A stretch of 11,776 nucleotides of DNA from Nitrososphaerota archaeon. Its GTDB lineage: Archaea; Thermoproteota; Nitrososphaeria; Nitrososphaerales; UBA183. Location of the stretch: contig JAPCJN010000062.1 of assembly GCA_027886925.1 (NCBI GenBank), positions 1 to 11,776 on the forward strand. Reading direction: 5' to 3'. Positions 1 to 7,122 of the stretch are shown here, one piece after another. The notes beneath the pieces were generated by a model. The model saw only the letters and a program-made list of their open reading frames with translations. It was not told where the DNA came from and searched no databases. The position numbers were made by a program, and so were the translations under genes. How positions within the stretch are numbered: position 1 is the stretch's first letter; each line of letters starts with the position of its first letter.

Positions 1-3000
1 TGTTGAATATGGCGTTGGGAGCGAAGTTGTCCTTGTCTCCTGCCGCCAGGAGTATTCTGGATGATGGGGAGGACGCTATCGAACGGTACCGGCAATCGTC
101 CTGGAAGCTGAGATAGACCTGCTCGAGGTCGATGGCGCTTATCCAGTGACGCTCCATCCGGGAGTAGATTTCGTACCTATCGAACCTGGATTGGGCCGTG
201 TACGAGTCTTTGCAAGCCTGCCAATCGGGCGCCCGGTACCACATTATGGGCTGGGGCGGAGTGTAGGGCAAAGGAGGATGGTCGATGAGCGGTTTGAAGT
301 ACATGTTCTGGATGTATGTTGACTCGGTCTTGTGGTCCGAAGCCGGTTCGCTGTCGGTTGCGGCCGCTTTCAGGCCACCAAGATAGGCGCCGGCCCATCC
401 GTTGGAGATTATCCCGAGGTATGCGCCGGGACACATGGCGGTCACCGACCAGGAGACGATGGTGTTGAGGTACTGGTGGCTCGCATCGTTCCTGCCGGAG
501 AGGAGCACCGACATGTTTCCGCCCAGACTACCGCCCATCACTGCAACGATGCTGCTCTTCACGTTCCCGAGTTGCGTGTCAAGGGTATCGATGAAGCTCA
601 TGATGAACTGCTGTTCGAACTCTACGAGCTGAAGTTTGCTCGGGTCGTAGCTCCCCACCACGTCCGTGACCTCGAAGGTCGAAGCGAAGGCGCTGTTCGG
701 CAAGTCGAAAGAGATGACGGTGTAGCTCTTTCCCACAGCTGCACCCTCAGCGATAATGGCGTTTGCTAGGCCCACAGCCTCCTCTGCCCGGGAGCCACCC
801 CCATGGACGTACATTATGATTTGATTTCCGGGTGGAATGCTCGGCTTGTCGTTTGGGACGGTCCTTGGGGCGGGATTGCTCGAGAATGAGGGGCCAGCTG
901 GCGCCTGCAATAGCGCCACGTTTGGGTCTGTGAAGGAGCTCTGGTTTGAGTTGTTCGGACCGATGAAGGTCTTGGCCGAGGCGACCATGAACCGGGTTGT
1001 CACACTGACCGAGCCGCCGCTGGGCGTGGGGACGTTGAACTCGATGTCGAACTGAGGATAAGGAGCGGTGGGCACGTTGACCGGACGATGCGGCGTGTCG
1101 TCAACCCCTGATACGGCGACCCATCCCAGCGAGAAGCGGAAGTTCCTCGAAGCCACCGTGTTTCCCCGGATTGCCCAGAGCGCGAGATACGCCGAGTCGA
1201 GCACGCTGTGGACCGTGCTGGAGAGGGAGGCTGCATTGAAGTTGACGCCCGGGTTAAGGGCCTTCACGTTTGCGGAGAGCGCGGCGTCGTCTGGAGGATT
1301 GGCGAGAAACTTGCTTCCGGATGCCCTGCCGGTGACGGCCAGCTGGGCCACGGCGGCGACCAGGGCGCCATTGACCGGAAGCGGAGAGGGGCCGTTGCTC
1401 GTGCCCATGCCTAGGGAAAGGGTGACCGCGTTGGAGAGAATTTTCAATGGGTCGAGCAGCCGCGCTTGACCTCTCAAGAAGTCATGCAGTCTCCCGTCGC
1501 TCTCCTTCACGCCAGTCGTCGGGTTCGTGATGGTGTCAAGAGGGTCGTTGGCCAGGAAGGCACTGGGGGCGAACTGGTAGTCAAAGGGAAGCAATCCACC
1601 GGGAGAGGCTGGATTCGTTGTCACGGAGCATGGGTCAAGGGCTGCGAAGTTACTCGTGTCAATCAGTATGAATGGGAACTGGATGTTCGCGACGTCACAC
1701 GCGCCGGGCGTGCTGAGCTGTCTCGCGTTGACCCACGCGTTCCCGCTCCGTGGGTTTCCGAATGGATCGACCGGGGCGAGGTTGGGCTGGAGCACCGTCG
1801 CCGGAGGCGGCGACGGGACGCCCCAGTTGATTCCTCCCTGGAGCGAGGAGAGGTTCACCCTGGTCTTGGTGTCGCTGGGGTATGGGTCACAACCGTTCCA
1901 TGGGAACGGCGACGCGGGGTTCGGATATCCATAGTCGACATCCCAGCACGGCCAGGCGTAACCTCTGTCGGCATCCATGTTGTAGTCGGGGAAGAGCGTT
2001 CCCGCTGGGATCGCCGTCCCCGAGATAACGTAGGGTACGGCGACGTTCAGAGCGGCCTCGCAATTGGCGAATATCCCTCCGAAGAAGCGCATGTTTCCAT
2101 CGAAGGTCTCCAGGTTCGCGTTGGTGCTCCCATCAGGGTTCAGCAGCGGCATGGTCGCCGCGGGGGCCGGACCCGAGGCCGAGAGCATCACGTCCTTGCC
2201 CAAGGGTGTCTCGAGCATCTGGTCCGGAGTGGACCATCTAAGTATCCCGGCAGGGGGAGTCGTCGCAGGCATCTCGATGTTGACAGGCGTGAGCGTGCTC
2301 GGCTTGAAGTAGGGACGGTAGGGCGAGAAGGGGTGCGCCGAGTTCGATTGAAGGTCTCTCTGAGAGACCTGAGGCTCGACGGGGAACAGCGGCGCCCTGT
2401 CGACCGCGGGGGCCTTCCACAGTGTCTGCAGGTCCAACGGACCGGACGAGCCCGTAAGCTCGTCTGTGTAGGGGACGGAATAGGCTGACATGACGAGGGT
2501 CATCCTTACGCTCTCATAGAGCGCGTAGAGAGCCGAGTTGAGGGCCCACAATGCCACCTTGATCTCCTCCTTCACAACGGCCTTGTCGGCCTGCATGTCT
2601 GCGATGATTATGGCACCGACTGCCTCTAGGGCTGCCTTCGCGACCTGCCCGAGCCAGTTGGCGTAGCTCTTTATTGCGTCCCATAGCCCCGACAGGCTGA
2701 ACCCTCCTGAGCTCGGGACGGACGGGGGAGGAGGGATGCTTCCTAGGTCGTTCTTTATTGAGTTCCACAGCTGCGTGACTATGCTGGAGATGTCACCTAT
2801 GATGTCGGGAAACTCCGGCTTCTCCACGTCGTCCTCGGTCGCGAGAGAAACCACGAGGCGGTAGGCACCGTAGGCACCGGCGACGTCGTCGGCCGACGGG
2901 TATCCCCCGGGGTCCGGGCACGGATTGAGCACCGTACTCAACAGGCCGCTGACCTTGCGAGACAGCCTCGTGGGGTGGTCCTGGAGGCCATTGGGAGGGT

Positions 3001-4060
3001 TGGGGGTGGGGGGATAGACCTCCCACATCGCGTCCGCGACGAAGTTCGCCCAGGTCACGAAGGCCGGGTCGTCTGGAGCCTGCAAGGACGGGACGCTCGA
3101 GGCGCCGATGTCAAAGAGGCCCTTCTGGATGGACTCGCAGACAGAGGATATCGCCGAGTCGATGGTCGTGTCCACGCCCAGTGAGCCAACGTTGCAGAGG
3201 TCGTTGAGCCGGGAGTAGTGCAAGGGCGCCCCGCTGCCCATCTGCCGCGACGGGTCGCTCGCGGCGGCCTGGGAGATTATGGTATCGAGTGCGGGCTCTT
3301 CGGTGCTGGGAGGCATCACGGTCATGGGCTCCTTGGCCTTGTCGTGCCAGTGGTCCCAGACGTAGGCGTCTATGAAATTCTCGACCAGGTGGTGCCGCTG
3401 CCAACAGTTTCTCCATGGGGACTCTACTATCCTGTTGACGTAGGCGTGGCCCACCGTGTCTGCGACGTAGTGGGTCAGATACCCTAGGGAGTAAGCCTTG
3501 AGGAAGCTCGCCGTCCTCGGGTCGGCGGAGTAGGTCTGGCAATTGTCGAGGAGCTTCTTTGTGAAGCACCCTGTCTTTGAATAATGAAGGAAGTCGGCCC
3601 AGTACCAATTCTGCCTGTAGTCGTCGACCTGCCTGAGGGGAAGGAAGAGCGACCAAAAGTTGTTCTTGTCGATTATAAGGTCGAGGATGCCATCCTTCAG
3701 GATTCCCACCAGGAACTTGAAGGTGTCTTGGATGGAGTTCCAGGCGTCGAGGGTTATCTCGTTCAGCGTTCCATTTATGTAGTTGTTGAGCTCTGCGCTT
3801 ATCTCGCCCACACACTGAAACGTGCCCGCGACCTTGATCAGCACGTCCTCGAACTTCTGGATGTCACCTCCGTAGTCGAGCATGGCGTAGAAAATGTCCG
3901 GGCCCATAGCCCCGAGGACCGCGTAGCGCGACTTTAGCGCCTCATCAGTGTGGTAGCTCGTCCAGTCGGCGTTCAGGGTCGGATCCCCGAGTGCGGCCTT
4001 GAAGGTCGCCTCAGTCGCCAGATGCTGGATTATGGTTGTGTGGGTGCCGGCACCGGGCAT
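1..4060 (-). CDS. Giant zinc-dependent phospholipase C / alpha-beta hydrolase fusion (3' end missing)
   Basis: This frame has no stop from 4060 to the left edge, giving at least 1353 residues. The N-terminal ~240 residues fit the zinc-dependent phospholipase C family (PF00882 type). Candidate metal ligands are His7 in a MPGAGTH start, Asp55 (GPDIF), His159 (DFLHY), His197 and Asp201 (HYVAD), His205, and His223/His224 with Glu227 (HHLVE). The C-terminal part looks like an alpha/beta hydrolase: HGGGS at 1086-1090, nucleophile Ser1178 in GGSLGG, and Asp1342 or Asp1344 in GDKD; the catalytic His would lie beyond the edge. A Pro/Ser-rich linker near 440-455 precedes a helical stretch to about 530; 530-1060 is Pro/Tyr/Asn-rich and unassigned. 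No signal peptide or membrane segment is visible. ATG at 4060 is chosen because the frame is closed at 4090-4088 and the MPxxxTH start fits the family. Both domains suggest ester or phosphoester hydrolysis, possibly of lipids; the substrate is unknown. Confidence 0.85.
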   Translation of the reverse strand, partial: MPGAGTHTTIIQHLATEATFKAALGDPTLNADWTSYHTDEALKSRYAVLGAMGPDIFYAMLDYGGDIQKFEDVLIKVAGTFQCVGEISAELNNYINGTLNEITLDAWNSIQDTFKFLVGILKDGILDLIIDKNNFWSLFLPLRQVDDYRQNWYWADFLHYSKTGCFTKKLLDNCQTYSADPRTASFLKAYSLGYLTHYVADTVGHAYVNRIVESPWRNCWQRHHLVENFIDAYVWDHWHDKAKEPMTVMPPSTEEPALDTIISQAAASDPSRQMGSGAPLHYSRLNDLCNVGSLGVDTTIDSAISSVCESIQKGLFDIGASSVPSLQAPDDPAFVTWANFVADAMWEVYPPTPNPPNGLQDHPTRLSRKVSGLLSTVLNPCPDPGGYPSADDVAGAYGAYRLVVSLATEDDVEKPEFPDIIGDISSIVTQLWNSIKNDLGSIPPPPSVPSSGGFSLSGLWDAIKSYANWLGQVAKAALEAVGAIIIADMQADKAVVKEEIKVALWALNSALYALYESVRMTLVMSAYSVPYTDELTGSSGPLDLQTLWKAPAVDRAPLFPVEPQVSQRDLQSNSAHPFSPYRPYFKPSTLTPVNIEMPATTPPAGILRWSTPDQMLETPLGKDVMLSASGPAPAATMPLLNPDGSTNANLETFDGNMRFFGGIFANCEAALNVAVPYVISGTAIPAGTLFPDYNMDADRGYAWPCWDVDYGYPNPASPFPWNGCDPYPSDTKTRVNLSSLQGGINWGVPSPPPATVLQPNLAPVDPFGNPRSGNAWVNARQLSTPGACDVANIQFPFILIDTSNFAALDPCSVTTNPASPGGLLPFDYQFAPSAFLANDPLDTITNPTTGVKESDGRLHDFLRGQARLLDPLKILSNAVTLSLGMGTSNGPSPLPVNGALVAAVAQLAVTGRASGSKFLANPPDDAALSANVKALNPGVNFNAASLSSTVHSVLDSAYLALWAIRGNTVASRNFRFSLGWVAVSGVDDTPHRPVNVPTAPYPQFDIEFNVPTPSGGSVSVTTRFMVASAKTFIGPNNSNQSSFTDPNVALLQAPAGPSFSSNPAPRTVPNDKPSIPPGNQIIMYVHGGGSRAEEAVGLANAIIAEGAAVGKSYTVISFDLPNSAFASTFEVTDVVGSYDPSKLQLVEFEQQFIMSFIDTLDTQLGNVKSSIVAVMGGSLGGNMSVLLSGRNDASHQYLNTIVSWSVTAMCPGAYLGIISNGWAGAYLGGLKAAATDSEPASDHKTESTYIQNMYFKPLIDHPPLPYTPPQPIMWYRAPDWQACKDSYTAQSRFDRYEIYSRMERHWISAIDLEQVYLSFQDDCRYRSIASSPSSRILLAAGDKDNFAPNAIFN

Positions 4061-4140
4061 CTCAGGCGGTAGCTCCAGCTTGAACCTTCAATATCATCAC
4101 TGGGAGATGGGTCAATAACCCGAGTATCCGTTGAAATCCT

Positions 4141-4148
4141 GATAAATA
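4141..4148 (-). promoter_or_regulatory. TATA-like box for the phospholipase/hydrolase gene
   Basis: On the minus strand this reads TATTTATC, a fair archaeal TATA box. It is centred about 84 bp before the ATG at 4060, which would give a leader of roughly 55-60 nt. A GGAG at 4076-4073 is the only weak ribosome-binding candidate, 12 nt before the ATG. The spacing is longer than for the other genes here, so this is tentative. Confidence 0.35.
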
Positions 4149-4158
4149 GTTATGTCGT

Positions 4159-4172
4159 CTCCGGACCCGGAG
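4159..4172. other. Small GC-rich inverted repeat
   Basis: CTCCGG and CCGGAG are perfect complements separated by two bases. The repeat lies just upstream of the proposed TATA box of the large hydrolase gene and downstream of the possible small gene ending at 4233. It has no T-tract on either side, so a terminator role is not supported; an operator is possible. Confidence 0.25.
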
Positions 4173-4232
4173 AATTGAGGGTTGTTAGTCTCGTCTCTCG
4201 ATTTTCGCCATATTAGGCCCCCGCAAAGGACA

Positions 4233-4464
4233 TTAACCAAAGGGAGCTGTCACTCCAGAGTACTTCGCAAGGCAGCCGTCTCCCATGCCTTGAACTATCA
4301 AGCATCGCCTCCCGCCGTTGATGAAGGAGACGCAGCCGTAACAAAAGTATTCGTGCCTAAAGTCGGAATTCTTGAACTCGTCAATCTCGTAATCAACAAC
4401 ACGACTATCTGATAAATCCCAGTCGATATTCAGTCTGCTCCTTTCGCGCTTGCAAAGAACTCAT
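4233..4464 (-). pseudogene. Possible small Cys-rich protein, split between two frames (+1 shift)
   Basis: The 466-bp gap between the two large minus-strand genes seems to hold a small gene. A strong Shine-Dalgarno GAGGTG (4476-4471) lies 6 nt before an ATG at 4464, which opens a 19-residue peptide (MSSLQARKEQTEYRLGFIR) ending at TAG 4407-4405. The frame one base further on is open from 4460 to a TAA at 4235-4233. It reads like a real protein: a charged stretch, then CYGC, then two more Cys spaced as CxxC-x9-C-x9-C, compatible with a small zinc-binding fold. Joined, they would make about 76 residues. It starts 62 nt after the FAD oxidase gene on the same strand, where an archaeal operon would use a Shine-Dalgarno. 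It could be a frameshifted pseudogene, a sequencing error or, less likely, programmed frameshifting. I do not recognise the family. Confidence 0.4.
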
Positions 4465-4470
4465 GGGAGC

Positions 4471-4476
4471 CACCTC
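4471..4476 (-). promoter_or_regulatory. Strong Shine-Dalgarno GAGGTG before ATG 4464
   Basis: GAGGTG sits 6 nt before the ATG at 4464, the best ribosome-binding match in the window. It is the main reason to think a small gene begins here although its frame closes after 19 codons. Confidence 0.5.
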
Positions 4477-4485
4477 GCATTCAAG

Positions 4486-4499
4486 CGGCCGGACGGCCG
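4486..4499. other. GC-rich inverted repeat after the FAD oxidase gene
   Basis: CGGCCG, GA, CGGCCG forms a possible 6-bp hairpin 28-41 nt after the stop of the minus-strand FAD oxidase gene. There is no T-run following it, so termination is unproven. It precedes the Shine-Dalgarno of the possible small gene and might affect read-through into it. Confidence 0.25.
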
Positions 4500-4526
4500 G
4501 ATTACTGTCGTCCCAAGACATGACCA

Positions 4527-5960
4527 TCAAAGGTTGGAAGAGGTCATTTTGCCTGAGCGAACGGGTATTATGTTCTGGTTGAGATGGAAGAAGTTCGTTG
4601 GATCGTATTTGTCCTTGAGCGTCACCAACTTTCCGTACTTCTTCGGGTCATAGGCCTCCTTCACCCTGTCGGGGCCCTCTTCTCCCAAGAAGTTCACGTA
4701 GGCGCCGGAAGAAAATCTCTGCATCGAGGCAAAGAATTCTCTGGTCCAGCTGACGTGCTCATCATTCTCTGAGGGATTCTCCCAGCCGGAAACCATGTTC
4801 AGAAGGAATGGCGCGTCACGATGGCTGAAGGCCGTTGCGTCGTCTCCGATTCTCCGGATGGCTCCTCCTAGCTGGTGCACATGGATTGCCGAAAGAGGCG
4901 AGGTTATCGTCTTTCCGTGGGACAGGATCACGTCGATTGCAGCATCGCTCAACCCCTCAATGTATGCCGACTTCCAGTAGTTCTGGATTCCAGCGGGAGC
5001 CGCCTCGTCCAACAAACTTTGCAGGATTACGTAAGGCATCGGCTGGATTACGTCAGCCACAGGCTTTCCAAAGCTCCGGAGCGGAGCGAGGATCCGCCGC
5101 CCCTCTTCAATCACCCCGCAGTAGCACAGAGCGATTGCGACGAGATGAGTCCCATGCACCTCTTTCGGCAGGAAAGGCAGCGGAGGGGCTGTCAAATAGA
5201 CTGCGACTGTGGTCAGCTCATCAGGCGCCTGCTCTACGAACTCCCTGTAAAACCTCAGGAGCTCTCGGCCGTCCTCCGCCTTGAAGGCGATCAGGCCGCC
5301 AAGAACGATTGGCCCAACCGGATGTAGCTGGTATTCGAAGGAGGTCACTATTCCGAAGTTCCCGCCACCTCCTCTAACTCCCCAGAACAGGTCTGTATTC
5401 TCGCTCATGCTCGCGGTCATAGGCTCACCTGCGGCAGTCACCACATCCGCCGAGATCAGGTTGTCCAACGCGAGTCCGTACTTTCTCACGAGCCATCCGA
5501 TTCCCCCTCCCAGCGTGAAACCCGCTATCCCCGTACTCGAGACGAGCCCGCCGGTTGTGGCGAGGCCGAATGCCTGAGTTTCGAGGTCGAACTGCCTCCA
5601 TGTCGCTCCGGGCTCCGCGCGGGCCGTCTGGCTCGCGGGGTCGACCCTCACGCTGTTCATGCCTGACAAATCGATCATCAATCCGCCGTCGCAGACAGCG
5701 TTGCCGGCCACGTTGTGGCCGCCTCCTCTCACTGAAACCATCAGTCCCTGGTCATGTGCGAATTTGACTGCCTTGATTACATCGCTCGTCCCGGCACACC
5801 TCAGAATTATTGCCGGACGCTTGTCAATCATTCCATTCCAGACCTTCCTTCTTTGCTCGTAGCTTGGCTCGCCCGGAAGCACAACTTCTCCCCTGAAGTC
5901 CCCCTTCAAGGCTTTCGCGGCTTCCGAAGATACGACCTTGGAATCGACTTGCTTGGTCAA
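4527..5960 (-). CDS. FAD-binding oxidoreductase, berberine-bridge-enzyme-like
   Basis: A 477-residue flavoprotein of the FAD-linked oxidase (PCMH) superfamily with a C-terminal BBE domain, the usual length for the group. The FAD domain spans roughly 48-220. RGGGHN (78-83) holds His82, the expected 8-alpha-histidyl FAD attachment site. GLVSSTGIAGFTLGGGIG (138-155) is the second FAD loop, where bicovalent members have a Cys; here it is Val140, so a single covalent link is predicted. The BBE segment near the C-terminus carries NFLGEEG, KYGKLVTLKDKYDPTNFF and the conserved Asn-rich end (HLNQNI). Such enzymes oxidise sugars, alcohols or alkaloid-like substrates using O2 or another acceptor; the substrate cannot be told. 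The start is TTG at 5960; the next Met is residue 44, inside the domain. No signal peptide is seen, so it is probably cytosolic. Confidence 0.93.
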   Translation of the reverse strand: MTKQVDSKVVSSEAAKALKGDFRGEVVLPGEPSYEQRRKVWNGMIDKRPAIILRCAGTSDVIKAVKFAHDQGLMVSVRGGGHNVAGNAVCDGGLMIDLSGMNSVRVDPASQTARAEPGATWRQFDLETQAFGLATTGGLVSSTGIAGFTLGGGIGWLVRKYGLALDNLISADVVTAAGEPMTASMSENTDLFWGVRGGGGNFGIVTSFEYQLHPVGPIVLGGLIAFKAEDGRELLRFYREFVEQAPDELTTVAVYLTAPPLPFLPKEVHGTHLVAIALCYCGVIEEGRRILAPLRSFGKPVADVIQPMPYVILQSLLDEAAPAGIQNYWKSAYIEGLSDAAIDVILSHGKTITSPLSAIHVHQLGGAIRRIGDDATAFSHRDAPFLLNMVSGWENPSENDEHVSWTREFFASMQRFSSGAYVNFLGEEGPDRVKEAYDPKKYGKLVTLKDKYDPTNFFHLNQNIIPVRSGKMTSSNL

Positions 5961-5996
5961 TTTTTTACTTCTCTCCGTTTCAACTCGATGGGGTTT

Positions 5997-6004
5997 CTAT
6001 TTAC
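5997..6004 (-). promoter_or_regulatory. TATA-like box for the FAD oxidase gene
   Basis: Reads GTAAATAG on the minus strand, centred about 40 bp before the TTG start at 5960, giving a short leader of roughly 14 nt. It is one half of a compact divergent promoter region (5961-6062) shared with the RHH gene. Confidence 0.4.
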
Positions 6005-6021
6005 ACCGGACGTTTACATCG

Positions 6022-6031
6022 TAATACTTAT
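6022..6031 (+). promoter_or_regulatory. TATA-like box for the RHH gene
   Basis: TAATACTTAT is centred about 36 bp before the TTG start at 6063, so the leader would be around 10 nt. The opposite-facing box for the FAD oxidase lies 20 bp away, so a regulator bound here could affect both genes. Confidence 0.4.
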
Positions 6032-6062
6032 CCGCCATTGACTGGAAAACTCAAGAACGGCG

Positions 6063-6602
6063 TTGGCTGCGAGCAAGAAGACTGTCCTAAGGACCATCCG
6101 TCTGAGCGCAGAGCACGATAGGATACTTGAGGAGGATGCCAGGAAGAAGGGATTGAGCGTCAACTCGCTGCTCACAACACTAATCACAAAGTACGCAGAA
6201 TGGGATCGTTTTGCTGAAAGGTTTGGATACGTCTCGGTCGGGCGGCAGGGATTCAGGCGGATGTTCGATTTGCTCACCGATGAAGCCCTAGTCGCACATG
6301 GAAGGGACGTGGGAGGAAAGAACGCTCCAGAGATTACGCGCTTCTGGTTCGGGAAACTCAACCTTGAGACATTCTTCTCCTTCCTCGCGGTGCATTCGAA
6401 ATACAGCGGAATATACCATTACGAACTCGCTAGTAATAGCCGGAGCCATACGATAACCCTCCATCACGAACTCGGACCGCGCTACAGTGTTGTATTGGCG
6501 AATTACTTCGACCAGGCCATCAGGAACATAGTGGGCGTTGCTCCCAAAATCAGCACGGGGGACAATTCATGCACCTTGTCGTTTGACGAACCACGTCCTT
6601 GA
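6063..6602 (+). CDS. Ribbon-helix-helix domain protein of an unnamed archaeal family
   Basis: A 179-residue protein in two parts. Residues ~7-45 form a ribbon-helix-helix DNA-binding domain: a short beta strand TVLRTIRLS, then two helices around a KGLSVNSLLTTLI turn. The sequence continues as YAEWDRFAERFGYVSVGRQ, which I recall as the hallmark of a widespread but unnamed archaeal RHH family. The C-terminal ~110 residues include FWFGKLNLETFF and HTITLHHELGPRYSVVLANYF, ending in a beta stretch with SCTLSF; this half is conserved in the family but its ligand is unknown. It resembles a one-component regulator with a sensing or dimerising domain. The TTG at 6063 is chosen because a TGA at 6039-6041 closes the frame upstream and the RHH strand begins a few residues in. 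It is divergent from the FAD oxidase gene and may regulate it; that is inference. Confidence 0.85.
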   Translation: MAASKKTVLRTIRLSAEHDRILEEDARKKGLSVNSLLTTLITKYAEWDRFAERFGYVSVGRQGFRRMFDLLTDEALVAHGRDVGGKNAPEITRFWFGKLNLETFFSFLAVHSKYSGIYHYELASNSRSHTITLHHELGPRYSVVLANYFDQAIRNIVGVAPKISTGDNSCTLSFDEPRP

Positions 6603-6727
6603 GGAACGCTGTCTCAACGATGAGATCCTGCCGCAACATCTGAGCGGGTCGTGAGCGACTTTTCATGACTCGCCGGTAGAATGACACTTTTGATGTTACC
6701 CAAGAGAAGGGCTGTGGGGATGAAGAC

Positions 6728-6748
6728 TGGACGTGTCCGGCCTTTTCC
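6728..6748 (+). terminator. Weak terminator candidate between convergent genes
   Basis: A small inverted repeat (GGAC/GTCC around GTGT) is followed by GGCCTTTTCC. The T-run is only four bases. It lies in the gap between the convergent RHH and isomerase-like genes, where termination is expected, but the signal is poor. Confidence 0.2.
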
Positions 6749-6751
6749 GCC

Positions 6752-7093
6752 CTAGTGTTGCATCGCCGCCATCTGTTTGAGGGTCGATACCTGGCGCTGG
6801 GCGTCCTCAATGCCTGAACGGAAGGTCTGAAGAGGAATCACTTCCCAGTTCAGCAAACCCCAGAATGGAAGGCTTGTCATCTTGCTGGAGAGTTCCTCCG
6901 CCGATGCTGCTTCAAGTATTATTGCTCCCGCTCTTTGAGCGGCAAGGAATCCTCCGGTCGCCTTGCCCTCCTTCTCCCATTGTTCCATAGCCTGGAAGCT
7001 GGGGATGTAGACTCCCTCAAGCAAGCCCGCCAGTTGCCCTGGAGCTACAGGCGTAGTGAACCCGATGTCTCTCCCGATTAGTAGGAATTTCAT
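6752..7093 (-). CDS. Muconolactone-isomerase-like / YCII-like small protein
   Basis: A 113-residue protein that starts MKFLLIGRD and ends in a helix with a Met/Gln-rich tail. The layout matches small ferredoxin-like (dimeric alpha-beta barrel) proteins of the muconolactone delta-isomerase/YCII group: beta strand (2-7), helix, GGFLAAQRAGAIILEAASAEEL (a strand leading into the SAEEL helix), then LPFWGLLNWEVIPLQTF as the last strand. Such proteins are often annotated as muconolactone isomerases, but no catechol-pathway gene lies nearby and an active site cannot be assigned, so the enzymatic name is only a family label. The ATG at 7093 has a GAGGG about 5 nt upstream and a TATA-like box 25 bp upstream. 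It is convergent with the RHH gene and appears to be transcribed alone. Confidence 0.75.
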   Translation of the reverse strand: MKFLLIGRDIGFTTPVAPGQLAGLLEGVYIPSFQAMEQWEKEGKATGGFLAAQRAGAIILEAASAEELSSKMTSLPFWGLLNWEVIPLQTFRSGIEDAQRQVSTLKQMAAMQH

Positions 7094-7114
7094 GCCCGCC
7101 CTCGAATCGTGCCG

Positions 7115-7122
7115 TTATTTTA
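7115..7122 (-). promoter_or_regulatory. TATA box, probably leaderless transcript
   Basis: TAAAATAA on the minus strand is centred about 25 bp before the ATG at 7093. Archaeal TATA boxes lie about 26 bp before the transcription start, so the message should begin at or next to the ATG. This is the clearest promoter in the window. Confidence 0.55.

Noticed and set aside
1466..2488. A 340-codon plus-strand open frame
   Set aside because: It lies antisense to the giant hydrolase, is extremely Arg/Gly/Val-rich with no recognisable motif, and arises from the high GC content of the real gene on the other strand.
3111..3815. A 234-codon minus-strand open frame rich in Arg, Pro and Leu
   Set aside because: It is out of frame with the phospholipase C domain, whose metal-binding motifs run through the same region in the true frame.
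4182..4412. A 76-codon plus-strand frame with a TTG start
   Set aside because: It is antisense to the small Cys-rich frame, has no ribosome site, and its sequence is less protein-like than the opposite strand; it cannot be fully excluded.
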